Of a stretch of DNA of 64,000 bases, positions 31,226 to 42,158 are shown one piece after another. The translations under genes were made by a program, and so were the position numbers. Positions within the stretch are counted from its first letter, which is position 1; each line of letters starts with the position of its first letter. The stretch comes from Alphaproteobacteria bacterium (GTDB lineage Bacteria > Pseudomonadota > Alphaproteobacteria > Micavibrionales > Micavibrionaceae): positions 806,001 to 870,000 of the forward strand of contig JAUHVY010000002.1 of assembly GCA_030424975.1 (NCBI GenBank), read 5' to 3'. Below the pieces are notes generated by a model, which ran no database searches, was not told the DNA's origin, and saw nothing but the letters and a program-made list of their open reading frames with translations.

Positions 31226-32057
31226 AGCTTTGGAGGCAAGTGTATCCGTCTTTGACGGCGATCACGATTTCAAGAGGCGAAGAGCGCATAAGGTGCCCGG
31301 GTTTGTGCCCGTGTTCTTCTTTCCATGTGCTGAGCTGGTAGACGGCCATTTTTTGTGTCTGCCCGAAGGTGTTGCTGACGGAAGCTATAACGCCAAAACG
31401 TCCGAAAGCACGTGACTTCATATTAATTTCATCCGTCGTTACATCCCAGTGCAAGGTGCGGAATTCCGTGGATGGCATTGGAAATGACACGGCTTTGTCA
31501 TGGTTTTGGGGCACGGCGCTGTCCCAATATTGTTTTATATCGGCAACAACCATTGATGCTGCATCCGGACAGGCAAGCCCTATGCGCGCAGAGAGCGTTA
31601 ATATATCGGTGCGTTCATCAATATTAATTTTTTGCTGGTATAAAATATCGCCCGCGTCGAATTTTTCGGTCATTTTATGAATGGTAAAGCCTGCGGCTTC
31701 GGGCGCTTCGGTGATGATGAACGGCAAAGGCATGACACCGCGCCCGACAGGCAAATATGTCGGGTGAATATTCACCGCATAGGCTTTGTCTTCGGGGATT
31801 GGCGGTATTTTCGACGGATACCCCGCACACAGGAATAATTTACAGCCGCTATCGACCAGGGCATCAATATGTTCGGGGGTAATGGCGGTTTTTGAAATCG
31901 GAATTTTGTAATGTTCTGCCAGATTATACATTTGCACGTTAAATGCATATTCATTGTCACAGGGGAATGTGAATAATTGTATAATTTCATGCCCGTCATT
32001 GATCAGGCGCTGGGCGATGTCGACACTGTGATCATATCCGATAAAACATATTTTCAT
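31209..32057 (-). CDS. Formyltransferase-like protein (Met-tRNA/sugar formyltransferase fold)
   Basis: NIHPTYLPVGRGVMPLPFIITEAPEAAGFTIHKMTEKFDAGDILYQQKINID matches the formyl_trans_N pattern, with a variant PTYLP region. Confidence 0.8.
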   Translation of the reverse strand: MKICFIGYDHSVDIAQRLINDGHEIIQLFTFPCDNEYAFNVQMYNLAEHYKIPISKTAITPEHIDALVDSGCKLFLCAGYPSKIPPIPEDKAYAVNIHPTYLPVGRGVMPLPFIITEAPEAAGFTIHKMTEKFDAGDILYQQKINIDERTDILTLSARIGLACPDAASMVVADIKQYWDSAVPQNHDKAVSFPMPSTEFRTLHWDVTTDEINMKSRAFGRFGVIASVSNTFGQTQKMAVYQLSTWKEEHGHKPGHLMRSSPLEIVIAVKDGYTCLQSFKLLN

Positions 32058-32120
32058 ACCCTGTAGTGTGCAGGGCAGGGCCGTATTAAATCAAGTGAAA
32101 TAATGTGTGGCGGGCGCGTT

Positions 32121-32519
32121 TTATACTTTTTTATCAAAGCTATCGAGCAAGGCATCAAACATATCATCGGCAACCCTGATGGTTTTGATATTTGCCTTAT
32201 ATGAAAGCTCCGCCAATTTCATCTGTACGATATCCTCGGCCAGGTTGACATTTGGTGTGCCGATCAAGCCGTTTTCATCCGCAAAGGGTGAATTCGGATC
32301 GTATGCCGGAACAAAGCCGGGGTTCTTTTCAACGATTTGCGATTGAACACCACCAAGGCCATCTGCTTTTGATTGTAACGTAACGGCACTATATGGCGGA
32401 TTATCAGCGTCAGAGAGCGATCCTGTTGTGCTGAAATTTGCAATATTTGATGCGCTCGCATTTAATCGAAGCGAGGCGGAATGCAATCCTGATAATGCTG
32501 TTGTTATCGCATTTGTCAT
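32121..32519 (-). CDS. FlgC-like flagellar basal-body rod protein, isolated
   Basis: TTALSGLHSASLRLNASASNIANFST N-terminus and VNLAEDIVQMKLAELSYKANIKTIRVADDMFDALLD C-terminus. Confidence 0.75.
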   Translation of the reverse strand: MTNAITTALSGLHSASLRLNASASNIANFSTTGSLSDADNPPYSAVTLQSKADGLGGVQSQIVEKNPGFVPAYDPNSPFADENGLIGTPNVNLAEDIVQMKLAELSYKANIKTIRVADDMFDALLDSFDKKV

Positions 32520-32623
32520 GATTTTAATATACCATATTGTTTCTTAATATGTTATTGATAATATTGCGATTTAATATCGTAGTGCAATCATAACAGCCAA
32601 GAGGGGTTGGTTTTGCGCTATGA

Positions 32624-33127
32624 ATGAGTAATTTAAAGGACGAAACAAGAATGCGTATTTTGGTTTTTCTTATGGCAGCACTCGTTGCCTTTGGTGGTTT
32701 TTCAGGTGAAGCATTGGCAAAGAAGAAGACAGGGTGGTCTTTTTGGTATGCGCATTGGGGAACCTATAATTTTGAACCATATTTGAAAGAGCAACAGCTT
32801 CGTCAACGCTCAATCTGGGATGGTGATACTTGGACACCTGAGGCTTGGATTAAAGATGCTGGCGATGAAAAACGCATCATGCATGATTTATATGCAACAC
32901 GTATCTTAACGAAGCAGTTTAAAGACGGTGATAATATTCCTGTTCTTCAGGTAGGTGAGCGCTTCATGATTCTATCATGGAAGGATCAGCGCCGTATCCT
33001 TGAATTTGTTGATCATATCTTTGAGATCACAACATCCGAAGAAAACGGTATGTTTTACGTTTATTATGAAGGTGATGATAAAGAGCCGATGGGATTGTAC
33101 AATCAATACGGTTTCCAAAGCTATTAA
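32624..33127 (+). CDS. Secreted hypothetical protein
   Basis: Signal peptide near MRILVFLMAALVAFGGFSGEALA; no recognised domain; true start may be 32651. Confidence 0.65.
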   Translation: MSNLKDETRMRILVFLMAALVAFGGFSGEALAKKKTGWSFWYAHWGTYNFEPYLKEQQLRQRSIWDGDTWTPEAWIKDAGDEKRIMHDLYATRILTKQFKDGDNIPVLQVGERFMILSWKDQRRILEFVDHIFEITTSEENGMFYVYYEGDDKEPMGLYNQYGFQSY

Positions 33128-33178
33128 TCGCTAATCTGCGTTTTATTTTAGATCATAAATTAACACGAAAATTTTAAG

Positions 33179-35065
33179 ATGACGAATTCAACTAACCTTG
33201 CTGCAGTAATGGATGCTGCATCTGAGGAGCTTCGTAATGCTCTGATTGCCATTCAAAATGGTGAGAACGAAAAAGCCATTGAAATTCTTGAGGCAGAAGC
33301 GAAAAAGAATCCTAAAGACAGTGAAACGCTTTTTGTTTTAAGCCGTGCATATAAAGAGAGCGGCGCAATATTAGCCGCAACCCGGACGCTCATGAAGCTT
33401 GTAAAGCTCAATCCGACATATCATCCGGCTTATTTCATGCTTGGCCAGTTGTATTTTCAACAGGGAATGGGGTTGCAAGCCGTTGAATGTTATGGACAAG
33501 CCGTTGCATTTGACATTGAAAACCAAGATTATAAACAGCACTTAATTAGTGCATGTTCGGCGCAGCGTTTTAAAAAGACAAATCCGAACCTCAAAGGTGT
33601 ACTTATAGAGTGTTTGGAAGATGAAACACTTGATTATGTTTTCTTTGGCGGTGTTTGGTTATCAATTATTCGTGGTGATTCCGGCGTCGGTCCGATTTTT
33701 GCGCTGCAGCAGCACAAAAATTTCTCGAATTTCGAAAAAGCCATAAAGGGGATAGGGCAGCTTGACGGTATTATCGAGCCGCTCTTTTTAATGGGGCTTG
33801 GTAAATTTGTGATAAATGACACAAGTTTCGAGCGATGGTTTACACATTTGCGCCGCTATCTTTTGAATGCAAAGATGAACGGCGAGGCGCTGTTTACTGA
33901 TCCTGAGGATTGGGATTTGATAACATGTGCCATGTCCAAATATGCATTGTTTACCGATTATATTTTTTATATCTCGGAAGAAGAAAAAGCGACACTAGAA
34001 ACGCTGAAATCAAAAATAGAAGCGAATAACGGGGATCTGGCAGATATGGGGTTATTTGCTTGTTATGATTATTTGCACACGCTTAAAAACGCGCAAGATA
34101 TTGCTGCGGGGGTACAAGGTGGCGATCATGTATCCGCGATACTGAAAGAGCAAATAGAAGAGCATTTCCGCCAGCAAGGTATTAAGAAAAATATCAAAAA
34201 TATTACCGATATCGACGGCGATATATCTCTGGCCGTGCAGGAACAATACGAGGTTTTCCCTTATCCGCGATGGAAGAGTGTTGGGCGCAATAACTATAAT
34301 GAAAGCATTGAAAAACGCTTTAAGGGGAAGAAAGCGGAAATCCTTATTGCCGGGTGTGGTACGGGTAAGGAGCCGGCGCAAATGGCGTATGTGTTTCCTG
34401 ATGCTAAGATTACGGCCGTAGATTTAAGTGCGACGAGTTTAGCCTATGCGATTGATCGTTGTGAAAAGCTTGGTTTAGATAATATCGATTTTTTCCAAGG
34501 CGATATCATGAAGCTTGGGGCGCTTGATAAAAAATTTGATTACATAGCAAGTGCAGGTGTTTTGCACCACCTTGAAGATCCGAAAGCAGGTTGGGATATA
34601 TTGCACGGCTTGCTCAAGGATGACGGCTTAATGCGTCTGGCGTTTTACAGCTCCGATGCACGCTGGGCGATTAATGCGGCGCGTAAAGTGATACAGGAAA
34701 AAGGTATTCATTCTGATGCATCTTCGATCATAGATTTTCGTCAGAATATCGATGATCATCTTAAATATAAAGAGGTTCAGAATATTCAAAACTTCTTTGA
34801 TTATTACTCACTTACGGAATGTCGTGATTTGCTTTTCCATGTTCAGGAACATCAATATGATTTGCCTCTTTTAAAGCAGCAATTGGATTCTATGAGTATG
34901 GAATTTCTTGGGTTCTGGCTGGACGGAAATAAGGTTTCTGAGTTTAAAAAGAAGCATAAAAACGAAGATGACTTACATGATTTGAAATGTTGGGCGAAGT
35001 GGGAAGAGAAAAACCCGAATACATTCGCATCAATGTATGTATTTTGGTGTCAGAATAAAAAGTAA
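33179..35065 (+). CDS. TPR protein fused to class I SAM-dependent methyltransferase
   Basis: N-terminal TPR; ILIAGCGTGKEPAQMAY, ITAVDLSATSLAYA, ASAGVLHHLEDPKAGWDILHGLLKDDGLMRLAFYS. Confidence 0.85.
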   Translation: MTNSTNLAAVMDAASEELRNALIAIQNGENEKAIEILEAEAKKNPKDSETLFVLSRAYKESGAILAATRTLMKLVKLNPTYHPAYFMLGQLYFQQGMGLQAVECYGQAVAFDIENQDYKQHLISACSAQRFKKTNPNLKGVLIECLEDETLDYVFFGGVWLSIIRGDSGVGPIFALQQHKNFSNFEKAIKGIGQLDGIIEPLFLMGLGKFVINDTSFERWFTHLRRYLLNAKMNGEALFTDPEDWDLITCAMSKYALFTDYIFYISEEEKATLETLKSKIEANNGDLADMGLFACYDYLHTLKNAQDIAAGVQGGDHVSAILKEQIEEHFRQQGIKKNIKNITDIDGDISLAVQEQYEVFPYPRWKSVGRNNYNESIEKRFKGKKAEILIAGCGTGKEPAQMAYVFPDAKITAVDLSATSLAYAIDRCEKLGLDNIDFFQGDIMKLGALDKKFDYIASAGVLHHLEDPKAGWDILHGLLKDDGLMRLAFYSSDARWAINAARKVIQEKGIHSDASSIIDFRQNIDDHLKYKEVQNIQNFFDYYSLTECRDLLFHVQEHQYDLPLLKQQLDSMSMEFLGFWLDGNKVSEFKKKHKNEDDLHDLKCWAKWEEKNPNTFASMYVFWCQNKK

Positions 35066-35088
35066 ATTAATACGCGAAGGGCAGAGCA

Positions 35089-35490
35089 ATGATTACGTCT
35101 TTATATGCAGGGTTACTTTGTTTCGTTTATCTTTTTTTGATGTTTTTGGTTATTCGCGGGCGATGGAAATACCGCATTAGCCTTGGTGATGGCGGAAATG
35201 CCGTTATGAATGCGCGTATTCGTGCACAGGCGAATTTTGTTGAAACCGTTCCGCTTGCATTGCTGCTGATCTTCATTCTTGATTATCAACATGTTGCGCC
35301 GTTATATCTGCATATTTTTGGCTGTATGTTGCTGGCCGGGCGTATTTTGCACCCTTATGGGTTAATCAAGGGTAAGAATAATGCAGGTAAGGCACGTATG
35401 GCCGGAATGATCTTAACGCTTCTTTGTATTTTATTTGCCGGTATTACTTGTTTGTGCAAGGCGCTTAGCGGTTTTTTGTTCCCGGTATAG
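35089..35490 (+). CDS. MAPEG-family membrane protein
   Basis: ARIRAQANFVETVPLALLLIFILD and ILHPYGL patterns. Confidence 0.85.
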   Translation: MITSLYAGLLCFVYLFLMFLVIRGRWKYRISLGDGGNAVMNARIRAQANFVETVPLALLLIFILDYQHVAPLYLHIFGCMLLAGRILHPYGLIKGKNNAGKARMAGMILTLLCILFAGITCLCKALSGFLFPV

Positions 35491-36405
35491 AATGAATAGA
35501 TTACTGGAAATAATCAGACTGGCACCGATAATCACGTTCCATCCGGGTACTTTGTTCCAGAATAAATAGTCAAATAAACATGTCCAAACAATCATACTGT
35601 ACATGATGGGGGCAATGATAGATGCCTCGCCAAGGCGAAAGCTTTGTGTTTTTGCGAGAAGTGATAAAAGGCCGGTCATGCCAAGGCCCAGGATGATCCA
35701 AAATGCATCTATTGAAAAACTGTTTTCCTGAATTTCGGCAAACGGCCAATGCATACCTGTTGTAATACTGCCGAAAAGAACGAAGTAGAAAACAGTGGTC
35801 ATCGAATTTTCGGTTGAGCCCATCCAACGTAAAATCGCATCAACACAGCCCGACGCAAACCCCCAACAAAGCGCCACAATGATGCCGAGCATCGGGAGCG
35901 TTGAAACATCTGCGGTGGGGTTGGCCACGATGATAACACCTGTGAAACCTGCAAGAACCGCCCCAATACGATATATACCAACGCGTTCTCCGAGAAAAAT
36001 ACAGGAAATAAGGACCGTAAACAGCGGAGAAGTAAATAGTAATACCGTTGTTTCAGTAAGCGGCATGAGTGACAAAGCCCATGCGCCCAAAACAATCCCT
36101 GATGTTCCGACCGCGCCCCTGAACAGGTGGGCAATTGGGCGCTGCGTTTTTAAAAGGTTTAATTTTCCTGCAAAAATAAGCCAGCCGAATAAAGCCAATA
36201 GGGAGATTGAATTTCGAAAAAATGTAACCTCGACGGGGCCGAAATATCCTGCCAAAAGCTTTGCAAACAGGCTCATCGCGGCAAGCATAAAAGCGTTTGC
36301 ACAAGCAAATAATATGCCCATAAGAAGTGGTGTTTTATTGATATTTCCCATGATGGATATCCTTTTCTTCATAAGGCATATCACGGTATGTGAATTTGTC
36401 ACCAT
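35431..36405 (-). CDS. EamA/DMT-family transporter
   Basis: Ten hydrophobic segments; LGAWALSLMPLTETTVLLFTSPLFTVLISCIFLGERVGIYR. Confidence 0.87.
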   Translation of the reverse strand: MVTNSHTVICLMKKRISIMGNINKTPLLMGILFACANAFMLAAMSLFAKLLAGYFGPVEVTFFRNSISLLALFGWLIFAGKLNLLKTQRPIAHLFRGAVGTSGIVLGAWALSLMPLTETTVLLFTSPLFTVLISCIFLGERVGIYRIGAVLAGFTGVIIVANPTADVSTLPMLGIIVALCWGFASGCVDAILRWMGSTENSMTTVFYFVLFGSITTGMHWPFAEIQENSFSIDAFWIILGLGMTGLLSLLAKTQSFRLGEASIIAPIMYSMIVWTCLFDYLFWNKVPGWNVIIGASLIISSNLFILYREQKTAKRLAQTSNTGK

Positions 36406-36498
36406 ACCAAGGCGGGATTTATAGAAAAAAGATGTTTGAAATTCACCGGAGTTTTCGCTTTTTTGTCAATAATCTGATAATTTGTAAAAAAAGAATAC

Positions 36499-38178
36499 TT
36501 GGTGATAAAAATGTCGGAGGAAAGCTCTCCACCACAATCAAAAGCGCATTATGCGCATTTCGAAAGGTTTGAGCCTGTGTTTTTGCTCGACCTTTATGAT
36601 CGTCATGCCGAGGTGGCACGTGATATTCATCAAAATTCCTTGCGCCGCTTTGCGAATGACCTGACGTTAGAGGTTGATCTTGTCTATATGAGTGCGGCAA
36701 GTCCGGATAGGGAGGCTCTGGACGAAATGCAAAAATATGATGTTGTTTCCTCCAGCACGGAAATATCCAATATTGGAATTATCGGCGCATCAGGGCCGGC
36801 AAGATATCAAAATGTAAAAATGTATCAGGAGTATTTTGATACGCATGAGATGCCTGTTTTTGTGACTGTGGCCGGCAATAACGGTGAAACTGAGATGCTG
36901 CAGAGCCCTCGCGTTGCTGATTTTTTACGCACCAGTCTGGTCGTCGGTGAGGCATCACGTGATGAGAATAATGTACCTTATGTTGAAAAGCATAGTAGTC
37001 AAATTAACCCAACGCTTGTATCTGACAGTCCGTTTAATCATGATCACAGATACCGCCTATTTGCTCCGCCTGAAACATTGAGTGGGCACGAAGAGTTGAT
37101 CCGTGATTGGTTAGTCGATCGTGAAATAACAAAACGGTTTAATGAGGCCCTTAGTCAAAGGGAGGTGAACGGGCCATTGACCGATATGGAAAAAATATCA
37201 CTTCATAATGTTGTCAGCGGTGTTTTAGAAGCAGAAGGTTATCCGCAAAGTGATTTGGTAAATGAAAAAATTGCACATTTTTTAGAAACGCCGGAAGATT
37301 TACATGCGATTGTCATGTCGGAAGTATCCTTGAATTCAGGCGGGGTAATTGATGCGCAAGGCTATTCAACAGCATCAGACGGTACGTCGTTTTCTACGCC
37401 TGAACTTGCGGGATATGTATCCGGTGCGCATTATGAACAGCTTCTGCGCGCAGAAGAGGGAAAGCCGACCCTGAGTAAAGAAGAGATCTCTGCGTTGGTG
37501 AAAATTGCAACGATTGATGTTGAGCATCGTGAGGGTGAGAATGACGTGTTGCATCAATTTAATAATGCCGCGAATTATTCATTTTCAGCGCCCGGAGGGC
37601 ATGGGTTATTTCAACCTGAGATGTTCAGGAAATTGGTCGATGAAGCATATGAGCGTATAGAGAGTAATCCGAATATTGATCGTGAAAATGTGGTCGTGAC
37701 AATGCACGGCACGTCGGATTTCTCAAAAAATGCGACACAAAAAATCGAATTGCATTCTGATTTGGGGAATGGAAATGAAATTGTAATGGAGCGAAGTCAG
37801 TTAGAGTTTGATTTATTCTCTCCAAGCAAATCACGATCATATTTTGCAACTGTTGAAAAACCTGATGATGACGCAAATGCCATGCCGTCACGTTTTGAGA
37901 GCGCGCATGGAGCGGGGCCGTTAAGTGCAGGGTGGTTGCGCCAAGAGACTGTTTTCGGTGAAACCTTAAAAGGTGGAGAGAATTGGTCTGTATCAATATC
38001 TGACGGGCATCAGGCCGTTATTCAAAACATTGATATGACTGTTTATGGTTTTAATAAGGGTGGGCTAATGGATCAGATGATGCAATATGGCAAGTCTTTA
38101 GAGGCTCAATATGACGTTTCACCGACAGCGCCGGAAATTGATAATGCATCCGCAACACTACCTGCAATGAAAAATTAA
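36499..38178 (+). CDS. Divergent subtilase-like (S8-related) protein
   Basis: DGTSFSTPELAGYVSGA resembles the subtilase Ser motif; PVFVTVAGNNGE resembles the oxyanion Asn region. Canonical HGT motif not found. Confidence 0.6.
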   Translation: MVIKMSEESSPPQSKAHYAHFERFEPVFLLDLYDRHAEVARDIHQNSLRRFANDLTLEVDLVYMSAASPDREALDEMQKYDVVSSSTEISNIGIIGASGPARYQNVKMYQEYFDTHEMPVFVTVAGNNGETEMLQSPRVADFLRTSLVVGEASRDENNVPYVEKHSSQINPTLVSDSPFNHDHRYRLFAPPETLSGHEELIRDWLVDREITKRFNEALSQREVNGPLTDMEKISLHNVVSGVLEAEGYPQSDLVNEKIAHFLETPEDLHAIVMSEVSLNSGGVIDAQGYSTASDGTSFSTPELAGYVSGAHYEQLLRAEEGKPTLSKEEISALVKIATIDVEHREGENDVLHQFNNAANYSFSAPGGHGLFQPEMFRKLVDEAYERIESNPNIDRENVVVTMHGTSDFSKNATQKIELHSDLGNGNEIVMERSQLEFDLFSPSKSRSYFATVEKPDDDANAMPSRFESAHGAGPLSAGWLRQETVFGETLKGGENWSVSISDGHQAVIQNIDMTVYGFNKGGLMDQMMQYGKSLEAQYDVSPTAPEIDNASATLPAMKN

Positions 38179-38180
38179 GT

Positions 38181-39107
38181 TTATGTCTTACTGTTCTTAT
38201 ATTCTCGCCATCCGATGTAAAGTTGTGCGAAGATAATAAGCGAAGCGCCGGCAGCGATGGATATATAATCCAACTCAAAATTCCAAATATAAATATCAAT
38301 TAAAATTGACCAAATCAGTGAGGTATACATAAACGGCGTGATGAAGCTGGCCGGGGCATAACGATAAGCCGTCGTGATTGTAAGCTGACCTGTCCCCGCA
38401 CTCAAGGCAATGAGGCCAAATATCATGTAATGTGCGGGGGCTATACCGTGGGCTACCCAAGGCAAGAATAAAGCAGGAATAATTGTGCCTGCTAAAAAGA
38501 AATAAAATGTAATTGTTACGGGTGATTCCGATTTTAACCCGCGCAACATAATAAAGTTTGAGGCATGAATAAAGGCCGTGCATATGCCTGCGATTAATCC
38601 GATATAGCTTATGCTGCCGCTGGGTTGGGCAATGATTAAAACACCGCACATGCCAATGATAACGGCTGTCCATCGATGATGGCCTATTTTTTCCTTCAGA
38701 AAGAAAAACGCCATCACGGGTGTGATGATGGATGACGTATAGAAAATAACAGTCGTATATGAAATGGGGAGTGCCGAGAGCGCGGTAAATGCGGTGATAA
38801 TGCTTATGCCGCCACTCAGTGCGCGCATACCGAGTAAAACAGGTTTCTTCGTCTTGAATAAATGTGTTTTACCGCCCAGAACAATGAAGAAAAAGAACGG
38901 TATTACCAACATTAGGTTTCGCCAAAAGGCAATCTCTGCGACATGATAATGTTCTGATAATGCTTTTGCACTTGCGCCCATAACGGCAAAGGAAAAGTGC
39001 GCGGCAATACATAACAGAACTGCGAAAAGCAAACGGTCAGGTGATAGTTCTATCGGCGTGTGAGTGCGCGTTTTTTCCATGTCGATGTCTGTGGCTTTGA
39101 AATTCAC
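38181..39107 (-). CDS. EamA/DMT-family transporter
   Basis: Paralogous to 35431..36405: TALSALPISYTTVIFYTSSIITPVMAFFFLKEKIGHHRW. Confidence 0.87.
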   Translation of the reverse strand: MNFKATDIDMEKTRTHTPIELSPDRLLFAVLLCIAAHFSFAVMGASAKALSEHYHVAEIAFWRNLMLVIPFFFFIVLGGKTHLFKTKKPVLLGMRALSGGISIITAFTALSALPISYTTVIFYTSSIITPVMAFFFLKEKIGHHRWTAVIIGMCGVLIIAQPSGSISYIGLIAGICTAFIHASNFIMLRGLKSESPVTITFYFFLAGTIIPALFLPWVAHGIAPAHYMIFGLIALSAGTGQLTITTAYRYAPASFITPFMYTSLIWSILIDIYIWNFELDYISIAAGASLIIFAQLYIGWREYKNSKT

Positions 39108-39154
39108 GAAGAGGGCTGTTTATACCATGCAAGGGTATAATACAAATCGCTATA

Positions 39155-39186
39155 AAAAAAGGGCTTCCGATCAGAAGCCCTTTTGA
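39155..39186 (-). terminator. Intrinsic terminator after ilvC
   Basis: AAGGGCTTC cgatca GAAGCCCTT with minus-strand T tract. Confidence 0.75.
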
Positions 39187-39203
39187 ATTTTATATCAAAC
39201 AGA

Positions 39204-40301
<1,098 letters not shown>

Positions 40302-40401
40302 CTAAGGAGTCGCATCAAACAGTGTTTTTCCCGAAGAATCAAGCAAAACATGCAGTTTTTTGGCCGTTTTTGGTAATTATATTTCGTTTTTCGTGAAATA
40401 T

Positions 40402-41043
40402 TTAATGCATGCGTGTGGACCATGCAAACCACAAGGCAATCCCCGCCAAAAGTGCAGATAATATGCGCCGTATGATTTGTTGTTTTTTTTCATTGTCCAA
40501 AAAGCGCCGCGCCCCGTTTGCAAGGATAACTATGGTAAGGTGAATGATGGTGGCAATGCACACATAAATCATGCTTAAGGTAATGGCTTGCGCTGTTAAA
40601 TGTGCGTTCGCCGTTATAAATGTAGGCAGAATGGCAACATAAAAAAGTGCGGCTTTCGGGTTTAGCAGATTTGTAATCAGACCACGTTTGAAGAATTTGA
40701 AATTGTCTTCATCGCTGTTTTGTACGACAGAGGCAGAGGTTTCTGCACTGCTTTTCCAGCCGTCCCACGCCAGCCACAAAAGGTATAGCACACCGCCTAT
40801 GCGCAAGGTTTGGTATAAAAAAGGTGAATTTGAAATAATGGTCGCCACCCCCATCGCGGAAGCGATGCCCACAATCATAAGCCCAAGTGCAATACCGATA
40901 GTAACGGCAAGCCCGGCTTTGCGACCGTTCCCAAGGCTTACGATGGCCAAGTAGCCCATGTTCGGGCCTGGCGTTAATTCAATAATTGTACAGGTAACAA
41001 TAAAGGCGATAAGGACATCGATGGGCATAAAGTCTGTTATCAT
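40402..41043 (-). CDS. LysE/RhtB-family translocator
   Basis: ELTPGPNMGYLAIVSLGNGRKAGLAVTIGIALG; GLITNLLNPKAALFYVAILPTFI. Confidence 0.9.
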   Translation of the reverse strand: MITDFMPIDVLIAFIVTCTIIELTPGPNMGYLAIVSLGNGRKAGLAVTIGIALGLMIVGIASAMGVATIISNSPFLYQTLRIGGVLYLLWLAWDGWKSSAETSASVVQNSDEDNFKFFKRGLITNLLNPKAALFYVAILPTFITANAHLTAQAITLSMIYVCIATIIHLTIVILANGARRFLDNEKKQQIIRRILSALLAGIALWFAWSTRMH

Positions 41044-41062
41044 GCACGACCCTTAGTTTTGC

Positions 41063-41488
41063 TTAGCGCAGCATTGCGCGCTCAACGGTTTCATTCAATT
41101 TCATGTGTGTTTGCAGGTCACCTAAAATCTTATCGCCCTCGCGGCCATAGGTATTGTCATTAACCTTTACCTGATAAATGCTGGCGCGGTGTGACATGCC
41201 CAAAAGGCCCATTTCTTCGGCGAAAACACAGCTATATGTTTTATCAACATCCATCCAGTCATCGCTTTCGACGGCGTAAATTTCCACTTTGCGATAGCCT
41301 CTGCCGAATTCAGATGCGTTTTTAAAAACATTTCTTTTAATGCTTTTGACTTTAAATCCGGGATCGACAAACATTTCAACGGCGGCTGCGCATCCCCGTG
41401 CCAGTCGCTCATCGGCTTGTTCGCGCGAAACACAGCCCGTTAAGGCAAAGACGCAGATCAAAGAAAACGTCATTGCCTTGATATGCAT
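41063..41488 (-). CDS. Putative lipoprotein, unknown function
   Basis: MHIKAMTFSLICVFALTGCVS lipobox. Confidence 0.65.
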   Translation of the reverse strand: MHIKAMTFSLICVFALTGCVSREQADERLARGCAAAVEMFVDPGFKVKSIKRNVFKNASEFGRGYRKVEIYAVESDDWMDVDKTYSCVFAEEMGLLGMSHRASIYQVKVNDNTYGREGDKILGDLQTHMKLNETVERAMLR

Positions 41489-41490
41489 TT

Positions 41491-42057
41491 TTAGATTACT
41501 CCGATAGCTTTTGTGCCGCGGGAAATTGCGGCGATGCCTGTGCGGCTTACATCTACGAGGCCGAGTGGCTCCATCAGGTCGATAAAGGCATTCACCTTTT
41601 GGGTTGTTCCCGTGATTTCGAAAACGAAAGATTCCAAGGTACTGTCAACGGCGCGCGCGCGGAAAATATCAGCGCAGCGTAAGGCTTCGATGCGTTTTTC
41701 GCCTGTGCAGGCAACCTTGACCAATGCCAGTTCACGCTCAACAAAGTCACCTTCAACAGAAAGGTCTGATACCTCCAGCACAGGGACCAAGCGATCCAGC
41801 TGCGTTTTGATCTGATGAATAAATTCAGGTGTGCCTGTGCTTACGATTGTAATGCGCGAAAGGTGGTCTGTATGATTTGTTTCGGCAACGGTCAGGCTTT
41901 CGATATTATAGCCGCGCCCTGAAAATAATCCGATTACACGGGCCAAGACGCCCGGCTCATTATTGACCAAAATCGCAAGGATATGTGTTTCCTCAGCACT
42001 CAGTGTCGGAGTGGGGGCATAAACGCTTTTGCTTTTTCTACGCTTTGGGCTAACCAT
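41491..42057 (-). CDS. ilvN: Acetolactate synthase small (regulatory) subunit
   Basis: ACT domain: HILAILVNNEPGVLARVIGLFSGRGYNIESLTVAET; GVIAI-type C-terminal pattern. Confidence 0.94.
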   Translation of the reverse strand: MVSPKRRKSKSVYAPTPTLSAEETHILAILVNNEPGVLARVIGLFSGRGYNIESLTVAETNHTDHLSRITIVSTGTPEFIHQIKTQLDRLVPVLEVSDLSVEGDFVERELALVKVACTGEKRIEALRCADIFRARAVDSTLESFVFEITGTTQKVNAFIDLMEPLGLVDVSRTGIAAISRGTKAIGVI

Positions 42058-42158
42058 TGTGAATCCTTATAAATTTGTTATCTTTCTTTTTTCCTATAAA
42101 TATCGTGCTTGATCAAGGCCTCATCCTGAAACTTTATCAAATACCACAATACTGGTGT

